From Geodermatophilus saharensis (GTDB lineage: Bacteria > Actinomycetota > Actinomycetes > Mycobacteriales > Geodermatophilaceae), in assembly GCF_900188205.1 (NCBI RefSeq), contig NZ_FZOH01000001.1, forward strand, positions 158,359 through 222,358: a stretch of DNA of 64,000 nucleotides. The letters are read 5' to 3'. Below the pieces are notes generated by a model, which was not told where the DNA came from, did no database searches, and was given only the letters and a program-made list of their open reading frames with translations. Positions 49,845 to 58,756 of the stretch are shown here, piece after piece; position 1 is the first letter of the stretch; each line of letters begins with the position of its first letter. Made by a program: the position numbers and the translations under genes.

Positions 49845-50717
49845 TCAGCCCGACAGGGCGAGCCCGGCCGCCAGCAGCACACCGGTGGCCAGCGTGAGCA
49901 GCCCGGTGGCCTGCAGCGCGGCGATCAGCGCCGGCCCGCGGCCGCCGGAGAGCACCACCCGCGACGGCGGCAGCGCCAGCGGCGCGGCTGCCAGCCCGAG
50001 CAGCGTCCACGGCCGTCCCACCCCGATGGCGACGACGACGGCGAACGCGCCGGCCAGCAGCCCGACGTAGAGCAGCCGGGTGACCCGGTCGCCGAGCAGC
50101 ACCGCCAGCGTCCGCTTGCCCACGACGGCGTCGCCGGCGACGTCGCGCAGGTTGTTGACCACCAGCAGCGCCACCGACAGCAGCCCGACCGGCACCGCCG
50201 CCGCGACGGCGAGCCCCTCGACCCGGCCGGTCTGCGCGAACGTCGTCCCGGCGACGGCGACCAGGCCGAAGAACACGAAGACGAACACCTCGCCCAGCGC
50301 CCGGTAGCCGTAGGGCAGCGGCCCGCCCGTGTAGGTCCACGCCGCGGCGATGCACACCGCCCCGACGGCGACCAGCCACCAGCTCGACAGCGCCGCCAGC
50401 GCCAGCCCCGCCACGCCCGCGACGGCGAAGGCGAGCAGCGCGGCGACGAGCACCTGCCGGGCCGGTGCGGCGCCCGAGCCGACCAGCCGCATCGGCCCCA
50501 CCCGGTCGGCGTCGGTGCCGCGCCGGCCGTCGGAGTAGTCGTTGGCGTAGTTGACGGCCACCTGCAGGGCGAGCGCGACCAGCAGCGCCAGCAGCGCGGG
50601 GACCGGCCGGAACCCGTCGAGCGCGGCGGCCGCGCCGGTGCCCACGAGCACCGGTGCGAGAGCGGCGGGCAGCGTGCGGGGCCGGGCGCCGGCCACCCAC
50701 TGCGCGGCGGTGGCCAC
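49845..50717 (-). CDS. menA: 1,4-dihydroxy-2-naphthoate polyprenyltransferase
   Basis: MenA attaches the isoprenoid tail to 1,4-dihydroxy-2-naphthoate, making demethylmenaquinone. The 290-residue UbiA-type membrane enzyme opens WVAGARPRTLPAALAPVLVG. The prenyl diphosphate motif is VNYANDYSDGRRGTDADRVG, and the second aspartate motif is VVNNLRDVAGDAVVGKRTLA. About eight helices are visible. GTG 50717 overlaps the last base of the menE stop, so the two are translated together on the minus strand, divergent from menC-menD. Confidence 0.95.
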   Translation of the reverse strand: MATAAQWVAGARPRTLPAALAPVLVGTGAAAALDGFRPVPALLALLVALALQVAVNYANDYSDGRRGTDADRVGPMRLVGSGAAPARQVLVAALLAFAVAGVAGLALAALSSWWLVAVGAVCIAAAWTYTGGPLPYGYRALGEVFVFVFFGLVAVAGTTFAQTGRVEGLAVAAAVPVGLLSVALLVVNNLRDVAGDAVVGKRTLAVLLGDRVTRLLYVGLLAGAFAVVVAIGVGRPWTLLGLAAAPLALPPSRVVLSGGRGPALIAALQATGLLTLATGVLLAAGLALSG

Positions 50718-51856
50718 TAGCGGTCCCCGCCGCCGAGCCGGGCCGCGACGCGGCGGCGGTCGGGCTTGCCGGTGTGCAGCGTGGGCACGGCGTCGACCAG
50801 GTGCAGCTCGCGCGGGGCGGCAGGGCCGCCCAGCCGCTCGGTGACCCACGGCCGGAGTGCGGCGAGGTCGGGCGCGGCGCCGGGCGCGGGCACGACGGCG
50901 GCCACCACCCGCTGCCCCCACTCCTCGTCCGGCCGACCGAAGACGACGGCGTCGGCGACGTCGGGGTGCTCGCGCAGCGCGCCCTCGACCGCCTGTGGCG
51001 CGACGTTGACCCCGCCGGTGACCACGACGTCGTCGAGCCGGCCGGTGACGGTCAGCCGCCCGTCCGGCCCGGTCGTGCCGGCGTCGCGGGTGCGGAACTT
51101 CCCGCCGGTGAAGGCCGCCGCCGTCGCCTCCGGGTCGCGGCGGTAGCCGAGTGCCAGCACGGGGCCGGCGATCGCGATCCCGTCGTCGTCGACGCGGACC
51201 CGGACGCCGTCGAGGGGGAGGCCGTCGTACACGCAGCCGCCGGAGGTCTCGGTCATGCCGTAGGTGGTGACCACGGCGACCCCGGCCGCCCGGGCGCGGG
51301 CGAGCAGGTCCGGGTCGGTGGCCGCGCCGCCGACGAGGACGGCGTCGAAGGCGCGCAGCGCCCCGGGTTCCGCGTCCAGGTACCGGCGCAGCTGGGTGGG
51401 GACCAGCGCGGTGCAGCGGCGGCCGCCGGGCATGCGGGCGACCGCGTCGGCCAGGGGCTCGCCCGGGGCGAGGACGACCGGGACGGTGCCGCCGACCACC
51501 GAGCGGACCAGCACCTGCAGCCCGGCGACCGCCGAGACCGGCAGCGCCAGCAGCCAGGTGCCGGGCCCGCCGAGACGGTCGAGGGTCGCGGTCGCCGAGG
51601 CCGTCAGCGCGGCGGCCGGCAGCAGCACGCCCCGGCCGCCGCCGGTGGACCCGGACGTGACGACGACGACGTCGGCGCCGTCCTCCAGGGGCTCGTCCGG
51701 CGCGAGGACCGCGCGGGCGGCCGTCGCGGCCGGGCCGGCCGGCAGGACGGCGAGCGGTGCGCCGCCGCCCAGGGCCGCGCGGACGGCGGGCAGCACGGTG
51801 CCGAGGGCGGCGTCGGGGGAGTCCGGCGCGGGGAGGACGGTCAGCTGCCGGGGCAC
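50717..51856 (-). CDS. menE: o-succinylbenzoate-CoA ligase
   Basis: MenE activates o-succinylbenzoate with CoA and ATP. The 379-residue enzyme is short, as in actinobacteria, with the first half of the AMP-ligase fold trimmed. The ATP loop is VVVTSGSTGGGRGVLLP. TTYGMTETSGGCVYDG and the later GRLDDVVVTGGVNVAPQAVE are A5 and A8. The catalytic lysine lies in TLHTGKPDRRRVAARL near the end. Its position between menA and menC strongly supports the assignment. The start is GTG 51856. Confidence 0.92.
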   Translation of the reverse strand: MPRQLTVLPAPDSPDAALGTVLPAVRAALGGGAPLAVLPAGPAATAARAVLAPDEPLEDGADVVVVTSGSTGGGRGVLLPAAALTASATATLDRLGGPGTWLLALPVSAVAGLQVLVRSVVGGTVPVVLAPGEPLADAVARMPGGRRCTALVPTQLRRYLDAEPGALRAFDAVLVGGAATDPDLLARARAAGVAVVTTYGMTETSGGCVYDGLPLDGVRVRVDDDGIAIAGPVLALGYRRDPEATAAAFTGGKFRTRDAGTTGPDGRLTVTGRLDDVVVTGGVNVAPQAVEGALREHPDVADAVVFGRPDEEWGQRVVAAVVPAPGAAPDLAALRPWVTERLGGPAAPRELHLVDAVPTLHTGKPDRRRVAARLGGGDR

Positions 51857-51884
51857 GTCGAACGAGCCTACGTCGCGCCCGATC

Positions 51885-51890
51885 TACCCT
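51885..51890 (+). promoter_or_regulatory. -10 box of menC leaderless promoter
   Basis: TACCCT is followed after seven bases by the GTG at 51898. The minus-strand menE start lies only 41 bases away, so the two promoters overlap. Confidence 0.55.
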
Positions 51891-51897
51891 GGCGGAC

Positions 51898-52854
51898 GTG
51901 ATCACCTCCGCTCTCCCGCCGGGGATCGCGGAGGCCGCGGTGTGGTCGGTGCCGATGCGCACGCGCTTCCGCGGCATCGACGTCCGCGACGGCGTCCTCG
52001 TGCGCGGCCCGGCCGGCTGGGGGGAGTTCTCCCCGTTCTGGGACTACGGCGTGCCCGAGAGCCGCCGGTGGTGGGCCGCCGCGGCCGAGGCGGCGCTGAC
52101 CGGCTGGCCGGCGCCGGTGCGCGACGCCGTGCCGGTCAACGTCACCGTGCCCGCGGTGGACGCCGACCGCGCGCACGCGCTGGTGTCCGCGTCGGGCTGC
52201 CGGACGGCGAAGGTCAAGGTGGCCGAGCCCGGGCAGACCCCGGCCGACGACCTCGCCCGGGTCGAGGCCGTCCGCGACGCGCTCGGCCCCGGCGGCGCCG
52301 TCCGCGTCGACGCCAACGCCGCCTGGGACGTCGACACCGCGGTGGCCCGCATCCGGCAGCTGGACCGGGTGGGCCTGGAGTACGTCGAGCAGCCCTGCGC
52401 GACCGCCGAGGAGCTGGCCGCGCTGCGCCGGCGCACCGACGTCCGGATCGCCGGCGACGAGGTCCTCCGCCGCGCCGACGACCCGCTGGCGGTCGACCTG
52501 CGCGAGGCCTGCGACGTCGTCGTCCTCAAGGTGCAGCCGCTGGGCGGGGTGCGGGCGGCGCTGCGCGTCGCCGAGGCGCACGGCCTGCCCTGCGTCGTCT
52601 CCTCGGCGCTGGAGTCCTCGGTGGGCCTCGCCGCGGGCGTCGCGCTGGCCGCCGCCCTGCCCGAGCTGCCCTTCGCCTGCGGCCTGGCCACAGGGACCCT
52701 CCTCGACGGCGACGTGACGAGCCGGCCGCTGCTGCCCGTCGACGGCGCCCTGCCGGTGCGCCCGGTGACCCCCGACCGGCTGGCCGACGTGGCGGCGCCC
52801 CCCGGGGTGACCGGGCGGTGGGCCGACCGGCTGGCCGCGGTGCTGGCCGCGTGA
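51898..52854 (+). CDS. menC: o-succinylbenzoate synthase
   Basis: MenC dehydrates SHCHC to o-succinylbenzoate in menaquinone synthesis. The 318-residue enolase-superfamily enzyme has the lysine pair in CRTAKVKVAEPG and metal ligands in VRVDANAAWD, EYVEQPCATAEELA and RIAGDEVLRRADDP. The second catalytic Lys lies in VVLKVQPLGGVRAALRV. It is followed by VVSSALESSVGLAAGVALAA. The start is a leaderless GTG. Its stop overlaps the GTG of menD. Confidence 0.95.
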   Translation: MITSALPPGIAEAAVWSVPMRTRFRGIDVRDGVLVRGPAGWGEFSPFWDYGVPESRRWWAAAAEAALTGWPAPVRDAVPVNVTVPAVDADRAHALVSASGCRTAKVKVAEPGQTPADDLARVEAVRDALGPGGAVRVDANAAWDVDTAVARIRQLDRVGLEYVEQPCATAEELAALRRRTDVRIAGDEVLRRADDPLAVDLREACDVVVLKVQPLGGVRAALRVAEAHGLPCVVSSALESSVGLAAGVALAAALPELPFACGLATGTLLDGDVTSRPLLPVDGALPVRPVTPDRLADVAAPPGVTGRWADRLAAVLAA

Positions 52855-54530
52855 ACCCCTCCACCGCGCTGGCCCGCGTGCTGGTCGACGAGCTCGTCCG
52901 CGGCGGGGTCCGCGACGCCGTGGTCGCGCCGGGATCGCGCTCGGCGCCGGTCGCGCTGGCGCTCGTCGCGGCCGAGCGGGCCGGCGTCCTGCGGCTGCAC
53001 GTGCGCATAGACGAGCGGACGGCGTCCTTCCTCGCCCTCGGCCTCGCCCGCGCCTCCGGCCGCCCGGTGCCGGTGCTCACCACCTCCGGGACGGCGACCG
53101 CGCACCTGCACGCCGCGGTGCTCGAGGCCGACGTCAGCGGCGTCCCGCTGCTCGCGCTCACCGCCGACCGGCCGCCGGAGCTGCGGTCCACCGGCGCCAA
53201 CCAGACGATCGAGCAGCCCGGCCTCTACGGCGGCGCGGTGCGCTGGGCCGCCGACGTCGGCGTGCCCGAGGCCGGCCGCGAGGCAGCGCAGAACCGGTAC
53301 TGGCGCTCGGTGGTGTCCCGGTCGCTGCTCGCGGCCACCGGCGCGCTGTCCGGCGACCCCGGCCCGGTCCAGCTGAACCTGCCCTTCCGCGACCCTCTGC
53401 TGCCCGAGGAGGAGCCCGGCCCGCTCGAGGGCCCGTGGGCCGGGCGCGACGCCGGCGCCCCGTGGACGGCCGGTGTCCCCGCGCCGGCCGCGTCCGGCCC
53501 GGTCGGGGACGGCCCGCGCACGCTCGTGGTCGCCGGGGACGGGCCCGGTGCCGTCGGCCGCGCCTGGGCGGCCGGCGCCGCCGCGGCGGGCTGGCCGGTG
53601 GTCGCCGAGCCCAGCGGCGGGGCGTGGACCGGCGACGCCGTCCGCGGCGGGGCGCTGCTGCTCGGCGTGCCCGCCTGGCTCGACGCCCACCGCCCCGACC
53701 GGGTCGTGGTGGTCGGCCGGCCCACGCTGTCGCGGCCGGTGTCGGCGCTGCTGGCCGACCCGCGGGTGCGGGTGGAGACGGTGACGGCGACCCCGCGCTG
53801 GCCCGACGCCGGCCGGTCGAGCGCGCTGGTCACCCGCGCCGCCCCGCCCGCGGGGCCGCCGTCGGACCCCGGTTGGGCCGCCGCCTGGGCCGGTGCCGGC
53901 GCACGGGTCGGGTCGGCCGTCGACGCGCTGCTGGACGCCGCGCCGGCCCCCACCGCCGCCCGGCTGGCCCGCGACGTCGTCGCCGCGCTGCCGGCCGGGG
54001 CGCTGCTGGTGCTGGGCTCCTCGACGCCGGTGCGCGACGTCGACCGGCTCGCCGTCCCGCGCGGCGATGTCACCGTGCTGGCCAACCGGGGCGTGGCCGG
54101 CATCGACGGCACGATCTCCACCGCGGTCGGGGCGGCGCTGGCCCACGGCGGCCCCGCGGTGGCGCTCCTGGGCGACCTGACGTTCCTGCACGACCTGCAG
54201 GGGCTGCTGACCGGCGAGGGCGAGGCGCGCCCGGACCTGACCGTCGTCGTGCCGGACAACGACGGCGGCGGGATCTTCGCCCAGCTCGAGCCCGGCCGGC
54301 CCGCGTACGCGCGCGACTACCGGCGGGTGTTCGGCACACCCCACGGGCGCGACCTCGTGGCGGTCGCGCAGGCGCTGGGGTGGGCCGCCACGCGGGTCGC
54401 CTCGCCGGGCGAGCTGCCGGACGCGCTGGCGCGGGGCGGGCCGCGGGTGGTCGCCATCGGCACCGACCAGCGGGCGGAGGCCGACCTCGCCGTCGCCCTC
54501 CGCGAGGCCGCGGCCGGCGCTCTCGGCTGA
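52851..54530 (+). CDS. menD: SEPHCHC synthase MenD
   Basis: MenD is a thiamine diphosphate enzyme that joins isochorismate and 2-oxoglutarate. The 559-residue protein starts with LARVLVDELVRGGVRDAVVA, then PGSRSAPVALALVAAERAGV. RIDERTASFLALGLARASGR has the family Glu. VPLLALTADRPPELRSTGAN and the ThDP/metal-binding ALLGDLTFLHDLQGLL and VVPDNDGGGIFAQLEP are all present. GTG 52851 overlaps the menC stop. A strong hairpin lies 110 bases downstream, after which the Rpf region begins. Confidence 0.95.
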   Translation: MNPSTALARVLVDELVRGGVRDAVVAPGSRSAPVALALVAAERAGVLRLHVRIDERTASFLALGLARASGRPVPVLTTSGTATAHLHAAVLEADVSGVPLLALTADRPPELRSTGANQTIEQPGLYGGAVRWAADVGVPEAGREAAQNRYWRSVVSRSLLAATGALSGDPGPVQLNLPFRDPLLPEEEPGPLEGPWAGRDAGAPWTAGVPAPAASGPVGDGPRTLVVAGDGPGAVGRAWAAGAAAAGWPVVAEPSGGAWTGDAVRGGALLLGVPAWLDAHRPDRVVVVGRPTLSRPVSALLADPRVRVETVTATPRWPDAGRSSALVTRAAPPAGPPSDPGWAAAWAGAGARVGSAVDALLDAAPAPTAARLARDVVAALPAGALLVLGSSTPVRDVDRLAVPRGDVTVLANRGVAGIDGTISTAVGAALAHGGPAVALLGDLTFLHDLQGLLTGEGEARPDLTVVVPDNDGGGIFAQLEPGRPAYARDYRRVFGTPHGRDLVAVAQALGWAATRVASPGELPDALARGGPRVVAIGTDQRAEADLAVALREAAAGALG

Positions 54531-54639
54531 GCCCTGGGACCGGCGTCCCGCCCGCGTCCGGTGTGTGGTCCTGCTCGCACTCCCCGCCCGGCGCGACCCG
54601 GCGGCGTTCCGCGGCATCCCCCCGCTGACCTGGCCCTCC

Positions 54640-54669
54640 GGGGCGCGCCGGGGGCCGGCGGGGCGCCCC
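54640..54669 (+). terminator. Hairpin terminator after menD
   Basis: GGGGCGC (54640-54646) pairs with GCGCCCC (54663-54669), continued by GCCGG/CCGGC inside. It lies in a 443-base gap; the part 54531-54639 shows no other feature. Confidence 0.55.
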
Positions 54670-54767
54670 AGATACCCCGCGCGTCCCACCGCTAACGGAA
54701 TGTGACCGGCGACACAACGACAGTTGCCATGACGATATGTAACGTTTTGGCTGCGCTCGGCCAATCG

Positions 54768-54966
54768 GAGCGCGGCGCCGGTCCGCCAAACCCTGCCCAC
54801 CGGTCGCCCACACCAACACCCAGGGCAGGGGTGGGGGAACCACTTCCGGCGCGCGACGGCCTACGGGGGCCTGTCCTCGCGCGCCTCGGGGTGAAGCCGC
54901 GACAACGCGGCCGGGCACCGATCGCCCGAACCCGACAGCTCACCTCGCCGGCGGTGATCGGGAGAT
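54768..54966 (+). promoter_or_regulatory. c-di-AMP riboswitch (ydaO type)
   Basis: The conserved core blocks of the ydaO/yuaA aptamer are present in order: GCCAAACCCTGCCCACCGG, GTGGGGGAACCA, TCGGGGTGAAGCC, CCGGGC...GCCCGAACCC and GACAGCTCACCTCGCCGGC, ending with GGGAGA. It sits directly in front of a rpf/LysM gene, the typical location in actinobacteria. The ends are approximate. After the aptamer GGTGATCGGGAGATCATCACC-type pairing can hide the ribosome binding site. Confidence 0.85.
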
Positions 54967-54973
54967 CATCACC

Positions 54974-56092
54974 ATGCCCAAGCACCGCGCACCCCGCTAC
55001 GTCCGCACCAAGAAGGTCATCGCCCGGGCCCCTGTCGTCGCCGGCGCCACCGCCGTCGGCCTCGGCGTCCTGAGCGCGCCCGCCTCCGCCCACGAGTCCC
55101 CGGGGACGCACGACTGGTCCGGCGTGGCCGAGTGCGAGTCCAGTGGCAACTGGAGCATCAACACCGGCAACGGCTACTACGGCGGCCTGCAGTTCAGCCA
55201 GTCCACCTGGGCCGGCTTCGGCGGCACCGGGCTCGCCGCCCGTGCCGACCTCGCCACCCCCGCCCAGCAGGTCGAGATCGCCGAGCGCGTCCTGGCCGGC
55301 CAGGGCATCGGCGCCTGGCCGCACTGCGGCGCGTTCCTGGCCGACGGCACCACCGCCGCCGCCGCCGCGGCGCCCGCCCCGGCCGCCGAGGCCGCCGAGG
55401 TCCCCGCCGCGGCTCCCGCCGAGCAGCCCGCGGCCGCCCCGGCCGACGACGCCACCGAGGACTACACGGTCCGCTGGGGCGACACGGTCAAGAAGATCGC
55501 CGACGCCCACCAGCAGAGCTGGCGCGAGCTGTACCAGCGCAACGTCGACGTCATCGGCGGCGACCCCAACCGGATCTACCCGGGCCAGGTGCTCGCCGTC
55601 AGCGGTGCGGCCCCGGCCGCCGAGGCCCCCGCGGCCGCCGCTCCGGCCCCGGCCGTCACCGCCGGCGAGTCCGCCCCCGCCGCCGAGGTCGCGCCGATCG
55701 CCGCGGCCGCGCCGCAGGTCGCGAACGCGATCGCCACGATCACCAACACCGCCGGTGCGGTGAAGCCGGTCGCCCAGGCCGCCGCCGACGTCGTCGTCAG
55801 CAACGTGCCGGGCGCCGCCGACATCACCATCGGCGGCACGCGAGCCAGCGCCGTCGACCCGAACGGGCACCCCTCGGGCCTGGCGCTGGACTACATGGTC
55901 GTGTCCGACGCCGCCCTCGGCGACGCGATCGCCCAGTACCACATCGACCACTGGGACGAGCTCGGCGTGGAGTACGTCATCTGGCAGCAGCGGATCCTGA
56001 CCTCGCCCGACGGCGCGTGGAAGGCGATGGAGGACCGCGGCAGCGTGACCGCCAACCACTTCGACCACGTGCACGTGAACTACGCGGGCTGA
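54974..56092 (+). CDS. Resuscitation-promoting factor with LysM and C-terminal peptidase-like domain
   Basis: This 372-residue secreted protein has a signal peptide (cleavage likely after ASA, residue 39). Residues about 46-117 are a Rpf transglycosylase domain: SGVAECESSGNWSINTGNGY, YGGLQFSQSTWAGFGGTGLA with the catalytic Glu in AECESSGNW. An Ala/Pro linker follows. A LysM domain covers residues about 161-208 (YTVRWGDTVKKIADAHQQSW; YPGQVLAV). After a second linker, residues 285-372 contain HPSGLALDYMVVSDAALGDA, EYVIWQQRIL and VTANHFDHVHVNY, a D-x-H-x-H-like peptidase-type domain seen in actinobacterial cell-wall proteins. It should cut peptidoglycan at division or revival. The c-di-AMP riboswitch controls it. 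Confidence 0.92.
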   Translation: MPKHRAPRYVRTKKVIARAPVVAGATAVGLGVLSAPASAHESPGTHDWSGVAECESSGNWSINTGNGYYGGLQFSQSTWAGFGGTGLAARADLATPAQQVEIAERVLAGQGIGAWPHCGAFLADGTTAAAAAAPAPAAEAAEVPAAAPAEQPAAAPADDATEDYTVRWGDTVKKIADAHQQSWRELYQRNVDVIGGDPNRIYPGQVLAVSGAAPAAEAPAAAAPAPAVTAGESAPAAEVAPIAAAAPQVANAIATITNTAGAVKPVAQAAADVVVSNVPGAADITIGGTRASAVDPNGHPSGLALDYMVVSDAALGDAIAQYHIDHWDELGVEYVIWQQRILTSPDGAWKAMEDRGSVTANHFDHVHVNYAG

Positions 56093-56106
56093 CCTCCCGC
56101 CACCCC

Positions 56107-56148
56107 GACGAGGGCCCCGGCCGCTGCCCAGCGGCCGGGGCCCTCGTC
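56107..56148. terminator. Bidirectional hairpin terminator
   Basis: Arms of 19 bases (56107-56125 and 56130-56148) pair perfectly across the four-base loop GCCC; the core is GGGCCCCGGCCGCT. It lies between the convergent rpf and nucleotidyltransferase genes. Confidence 0.8.
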
Positions 56149-56155
56149 GTCCCGG

Positions 56156-57097
56156 TCAGCGGCCGAGGGTCGCCCAGTACGTCAGGTACGACCGGTGCAG
56201 CCAGCCGTCGACCCAGGCGCGGTCGGGCCGGGCGGGCACCGCGGGGCTGTCGCGCAGCGCGACCAGCCGCGCCTCGGCGTCGTCGACCGCGGCGACCACC
56301 TCGGCCAGCGGCACCTCGCCCCGCCGGACCCGGCGCAGGTACGCGCGGTCGGGCTCGGGAACCGGCAGCGTGATCCGGCCGGTGCTCAGCAGCTCCACGC
56401 CCTGCACGCCCAGCCGCAGGGCGTGCATCGCGTACTTCACGTCGAAGCCGTGCTGGGCCACGAGCTCGGGCCGGTCGGGATGCGCGCCGGCCTGGCCGGT
56501 CATCGCCGCCCGCTGGCCCCGCAGGTAGCCGAGGAACCGGTCGGCGGCCACGCGCGAGACGAACCGGTCGGCGTGCGCCACCAGCTCCGCGCCCGCGGCG
56601 TCGCGGACCACGACCTCCTCGTCGGGGACGAACAGCAGCAGCAGGACCGTCGGGTTGCCGTTCAGGGCCAGCCGGGCCCACTTGCGGGCCGAGTACACGA
56701 CGACGTCGACGTCGCCGGCGCCCGACCGGTTGGCCAGCCCGCCAGGGCGGTCCCACGCGGTGTGCCGGTGGTACTGCTCGAAGGGCACGGTCTCGGCGGT
56801 CGACAGGCCGGCCGGCACGCGGGCGGTGCCGGTGACGTACTCCGGCGGCTCCAGGCAGATGCCCATCTCGTCACGGTCGTCCTGGCCGGCCACCGACGTG
56901 CCGTGCACGCCCGATCCCACCTGGGCCCGCAGCAGGGTGCCGCGTTCGGCGACGGCGCGGGCCTCGGCGGAGGCGTGCGGGTGGTCGTAGGGCGGCGGGA
57001 GCGAGCGGTCGCCGGGGACCAGGGGGACGGCGGGCACCGGCACACCCAACCAGCCCGGAGCCGGCCCGCCGACCGGTTTCACCCGGGTCGTCGCCAC
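56156..57097 (-). CDS. Nucleotidyltransferase (COG3541-like)
   Basis: This 313-residue protein has the nucleotidyltransferase core: QVGSGVHGTSVAGQDDRDEM gives G-S with two metal Asp residues, and DVDVVVYSARKWARLALNGN continues the fold. The C-terminal helical part has QHGFDVKYAMHALRLGVQGV. It resembles predicted DNA polymerase beta-superfamily nucleotidyltransferases such as RlaP. The substrate is unknown. The N-terminus is uncertain; GTG 57097 is used, but downstream GTG codons fit equally well. It converges on the rpf gene. Confidence 0.78.
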   Translation of the reverse strand: MATTRVKPVGGPAPGWLGVPVPAVPLVPGDRSLPPPYDHPHASAEARAVAERGTLLRAQVGSGVHGTSVAGQDDRDEMGICLEPPEYVTGTARVPAGLSTAETVPFEQYHRHTAWDRPGGLANRSGAGDVDVVVYSARKWARLALNGNPTVLLLLFVPDEEVVVRDAAGAELVAHADRFVSRVAADRFLGYLRGQRAAMTGQAGAHPDRPELVAQHGFDVKYAMHALRLGVQGVELLSTGRITLPVPEPDRAYLRRVRRGEVPLAEVVAAVDDAEARLVALRDSPAVPARPDRAWVDGWLHRSYLTYWATLGR

Positions 57098-57444
57098 ACC
57101 AGCGCGTAGCGCCAGAACACCGACCGGCGCACCCGGACACCGGGCAGGACCGCCGCCGCACGCCGCCGGACCTCCCGCACGGTCAGCCCGGGGTCACGCA
57201 CCGGCATGCCCGGGGTCGCCGGGTCCCGCCGACCCCGGAACAGCCGGCCCAGCCCCACCCCGCGGTCCAGCACGGCGGCGAGCACCTCGACCGGGAGCTC
57301 GCGCGGCAGGTCGGGACGGGGAGGGCCACGGCGGCCAGCACGCCACCGGGCCGCACCGCCGCCGACAGCACCTGCAGCGCCGGCTCCCACCAGCCGGACG
57401 TTGGCCGGCACCCGGGCGCGGGCTCCCAGGACGGGACCGCCCGC
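57079..57444 (-). pseudogene. Remnant of SAM methyltransferase, frameshifted and truncated
   Basis: Reading on the minus strand from 57411, one frame ends with [20 protein letters not shown] and [11 protein letters not shown]. The stretch before it ([20 protein letters not shown]) is the usual PGG strand of a methyltransferase but lies in another frame, so a shift is needed near 57315-57325. The N-terminal half is missing where menF ends. It overlaps the start of the nucleotidyltransferase gene. A sequencing error plus internal deletion, or decay, would explain it. Confidence 0.5.
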
Positions 57445-57445
57445 A

Positions 57446-58720
57446 TCAGTCCTCCAGCGCGGCCTGGAAGGCGGCGAACTTCGACTGCGTCTCGGCCAGC
57501 TCGGCCGCGGGGTCGGAGCCGGCCACGATGCCGCACCCGGCGAACAGCCGGGCGGTGCACGGGTCGTCCTCGCCGAGCTGCGCGCACCGCAGCGCCAGGC
57601 CGAACTCGCCGTCGCCGCGGGCGTCGAGCCAGCCGACCGGCCCCGCGTAGCGGCCGCGGTCCACGCCCTCCAGCTCGGCGATCACCGCGGTGGCCACGTC
57701 GGGCGGCGTGCCACCCACCGCGGCGGTCGGGTGCACGGCGTCGACCAGCTCGAGCAGCCCGGCGCGGCCGCCCGGTCCCGAGCGGCGCTGGGTGCCGGTG
57801 ACGTCGGTGGCCAGGTGCCGCACGTTGGGGAGGGTCAGCAGCGCCGGCCCCTCGGGCACCGACAGGGCGGTGCAGTAGGGGTCGAGCGCCCGCACCAGCG
57901 AGTCGACGGCGAGGACGTGCTCGGCGCGGTCCTTCTCGCTCGCCAGCAGCGCCGCCGCGAGCCGCTCGTCGTCGGCACCCGCGCCGCGGGGGGCGGTGCC
58001 GGCCAGCACCCGTGCCGACAGCCGCCGGCCGGTGCGGCGCAGCAGCAGCTCCGGGGTGGCGCCCAGCAGTCCGTCGACGGCGAAGGTCCAGCAGTCGGGG
58101 AAGCGGGCGGCCAGCCGGTCGAGCAGCCGGCGCGGGTCGAGCGGCACGTCGGCGGTGACCAGCAGGTCGCGCGCGAGGACGACCTTGGCCAGGTCGCCGT
58201 CGCCGATCCGCCGGACCGCCGCGGCCACCGCGCCGCACCAGGACGCGGGGTCCATGGCGCCGTCGGCGTAGCGCAGCCTGGTGGGGGCGGGCGGCAGCGC
58301 GGTGGGGTCGCCGGCGAGCACGTCACGGGGGTCGACGTCGCCGGCGGTGGTCAGCCAGGCGGTGCCGCCCCGCCGGCCGACGACGACCTCCGGGACGACG
58401 AACACCGACGTGCCCGCGGCGGGGTCGAACGCGACGCTGGCGAACACCACCGGCCCCGAGCCCGGGACGCCCACCGCGTCGTCGACGGGGAGGGCGGCGC
58501 TGCGGTCGGCCCACCAGGCGGCGGCCTCGGCCAGTGCCCCGGGACCGCTGACCTCCAGCCGGTCGGCCTCGCCCCAGCCGACCAGTCCCTCGCCGCGGCG
58601 CACCCACGACAGGGCGCCGTCGCGGGGCAGCAGGCGCAGCAGGTCGGGGGAGTCGGGCAGCGCCACGGTGACGACCGCGGGCGCGGCGGCGTCCGGGGAG
58701 GTCACCGCCGCGGCTGTCAC
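57446..58720 (-). CDS. menF: Isochorismate synthase
   Basis: MenF converts chorismate to isochorismate, the entry to menaquinone. The 424-residue chorismate-binding enzyme has [58 protein letters not shown] and [20 protein letters not shown]. The conserved [14 protein letters not shown] loop and [17 protein letters not shown] near the C-terminus complete the site. An EntC/DhbC siderophore enzyme is the alternative, but no siderophore genes are near and menG is next door. It starts at GTG 58720, leaderless. Confidence 0.92.
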   Translation of the reverse strand: MTAAAVTSPDAAAPAVVTVALPDSPDLLRLLPRDGALSWVRRGEGLVGWGEADRLEVSGPGALAEAAAWWADRSAALPVDDAVGVPGSGPVVFASVAFDPAAGTSVFVVPEVVVGRRGGTAWLTTAGDVDPRDVLAGDPTALPPAPTRLRYADGAMDPASWCGAVAAAVRRIGDGDLAKVVLARDLLVTADVPLDPRRLLDRLAARFPDCWTFAVDGLLGATPELLLRRTGRRLSARVLAGTAPRGAGADDERLAAALLASEKDRAEHVLAVDSLVRALDPYCTALSVPEGPALLTLPNVRHLATDVTGTQRRSGPGGRAGLLELVDAVHPTAAVGGTPPDVATAVIAELEGVDRGRYAGPVGWLDARGDGEFGLALRCAQLGEDDPCTARLFAGCGIVAGSDPAAELAETQSKFAAFQAALED

Positions 58721-58727
58721 GCTCCCC

Positions 58728-58749
58728 AGCGTAGGCAGCCCGGTAGCGT
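58728..58749. promoter_or_regulatory. Back-to-back menF and menG promoters
   Basis: On the minus strand TACGCT (58733-58728) is seven bases before the menF GTG. On the plus strand TAGCGT (58744-58749) is seven bases before the menG GTG. Only 10 bases lie between the two -10 boxes, so each promoter's upstream part overlaps the other's transcript. Confidence 0.6.
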
Positions 58750-58756
58750 CGGCGCC

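Noticed and set aside
51264..54530. A 1088-codon open frame ending in MenD
   Set aside because: The first part is antisense to menE and out of frame with menC; MenD starts at GTG 52851, overlapping the menC stop.
57183..58238. A 351-codon open frame on the minus strand over menF
   Set aside because: It is Arg/Gly/Pro-rich without any motif and overlaps the well-supported menF frame; only its last part coincides with the methyltransferase remnant.
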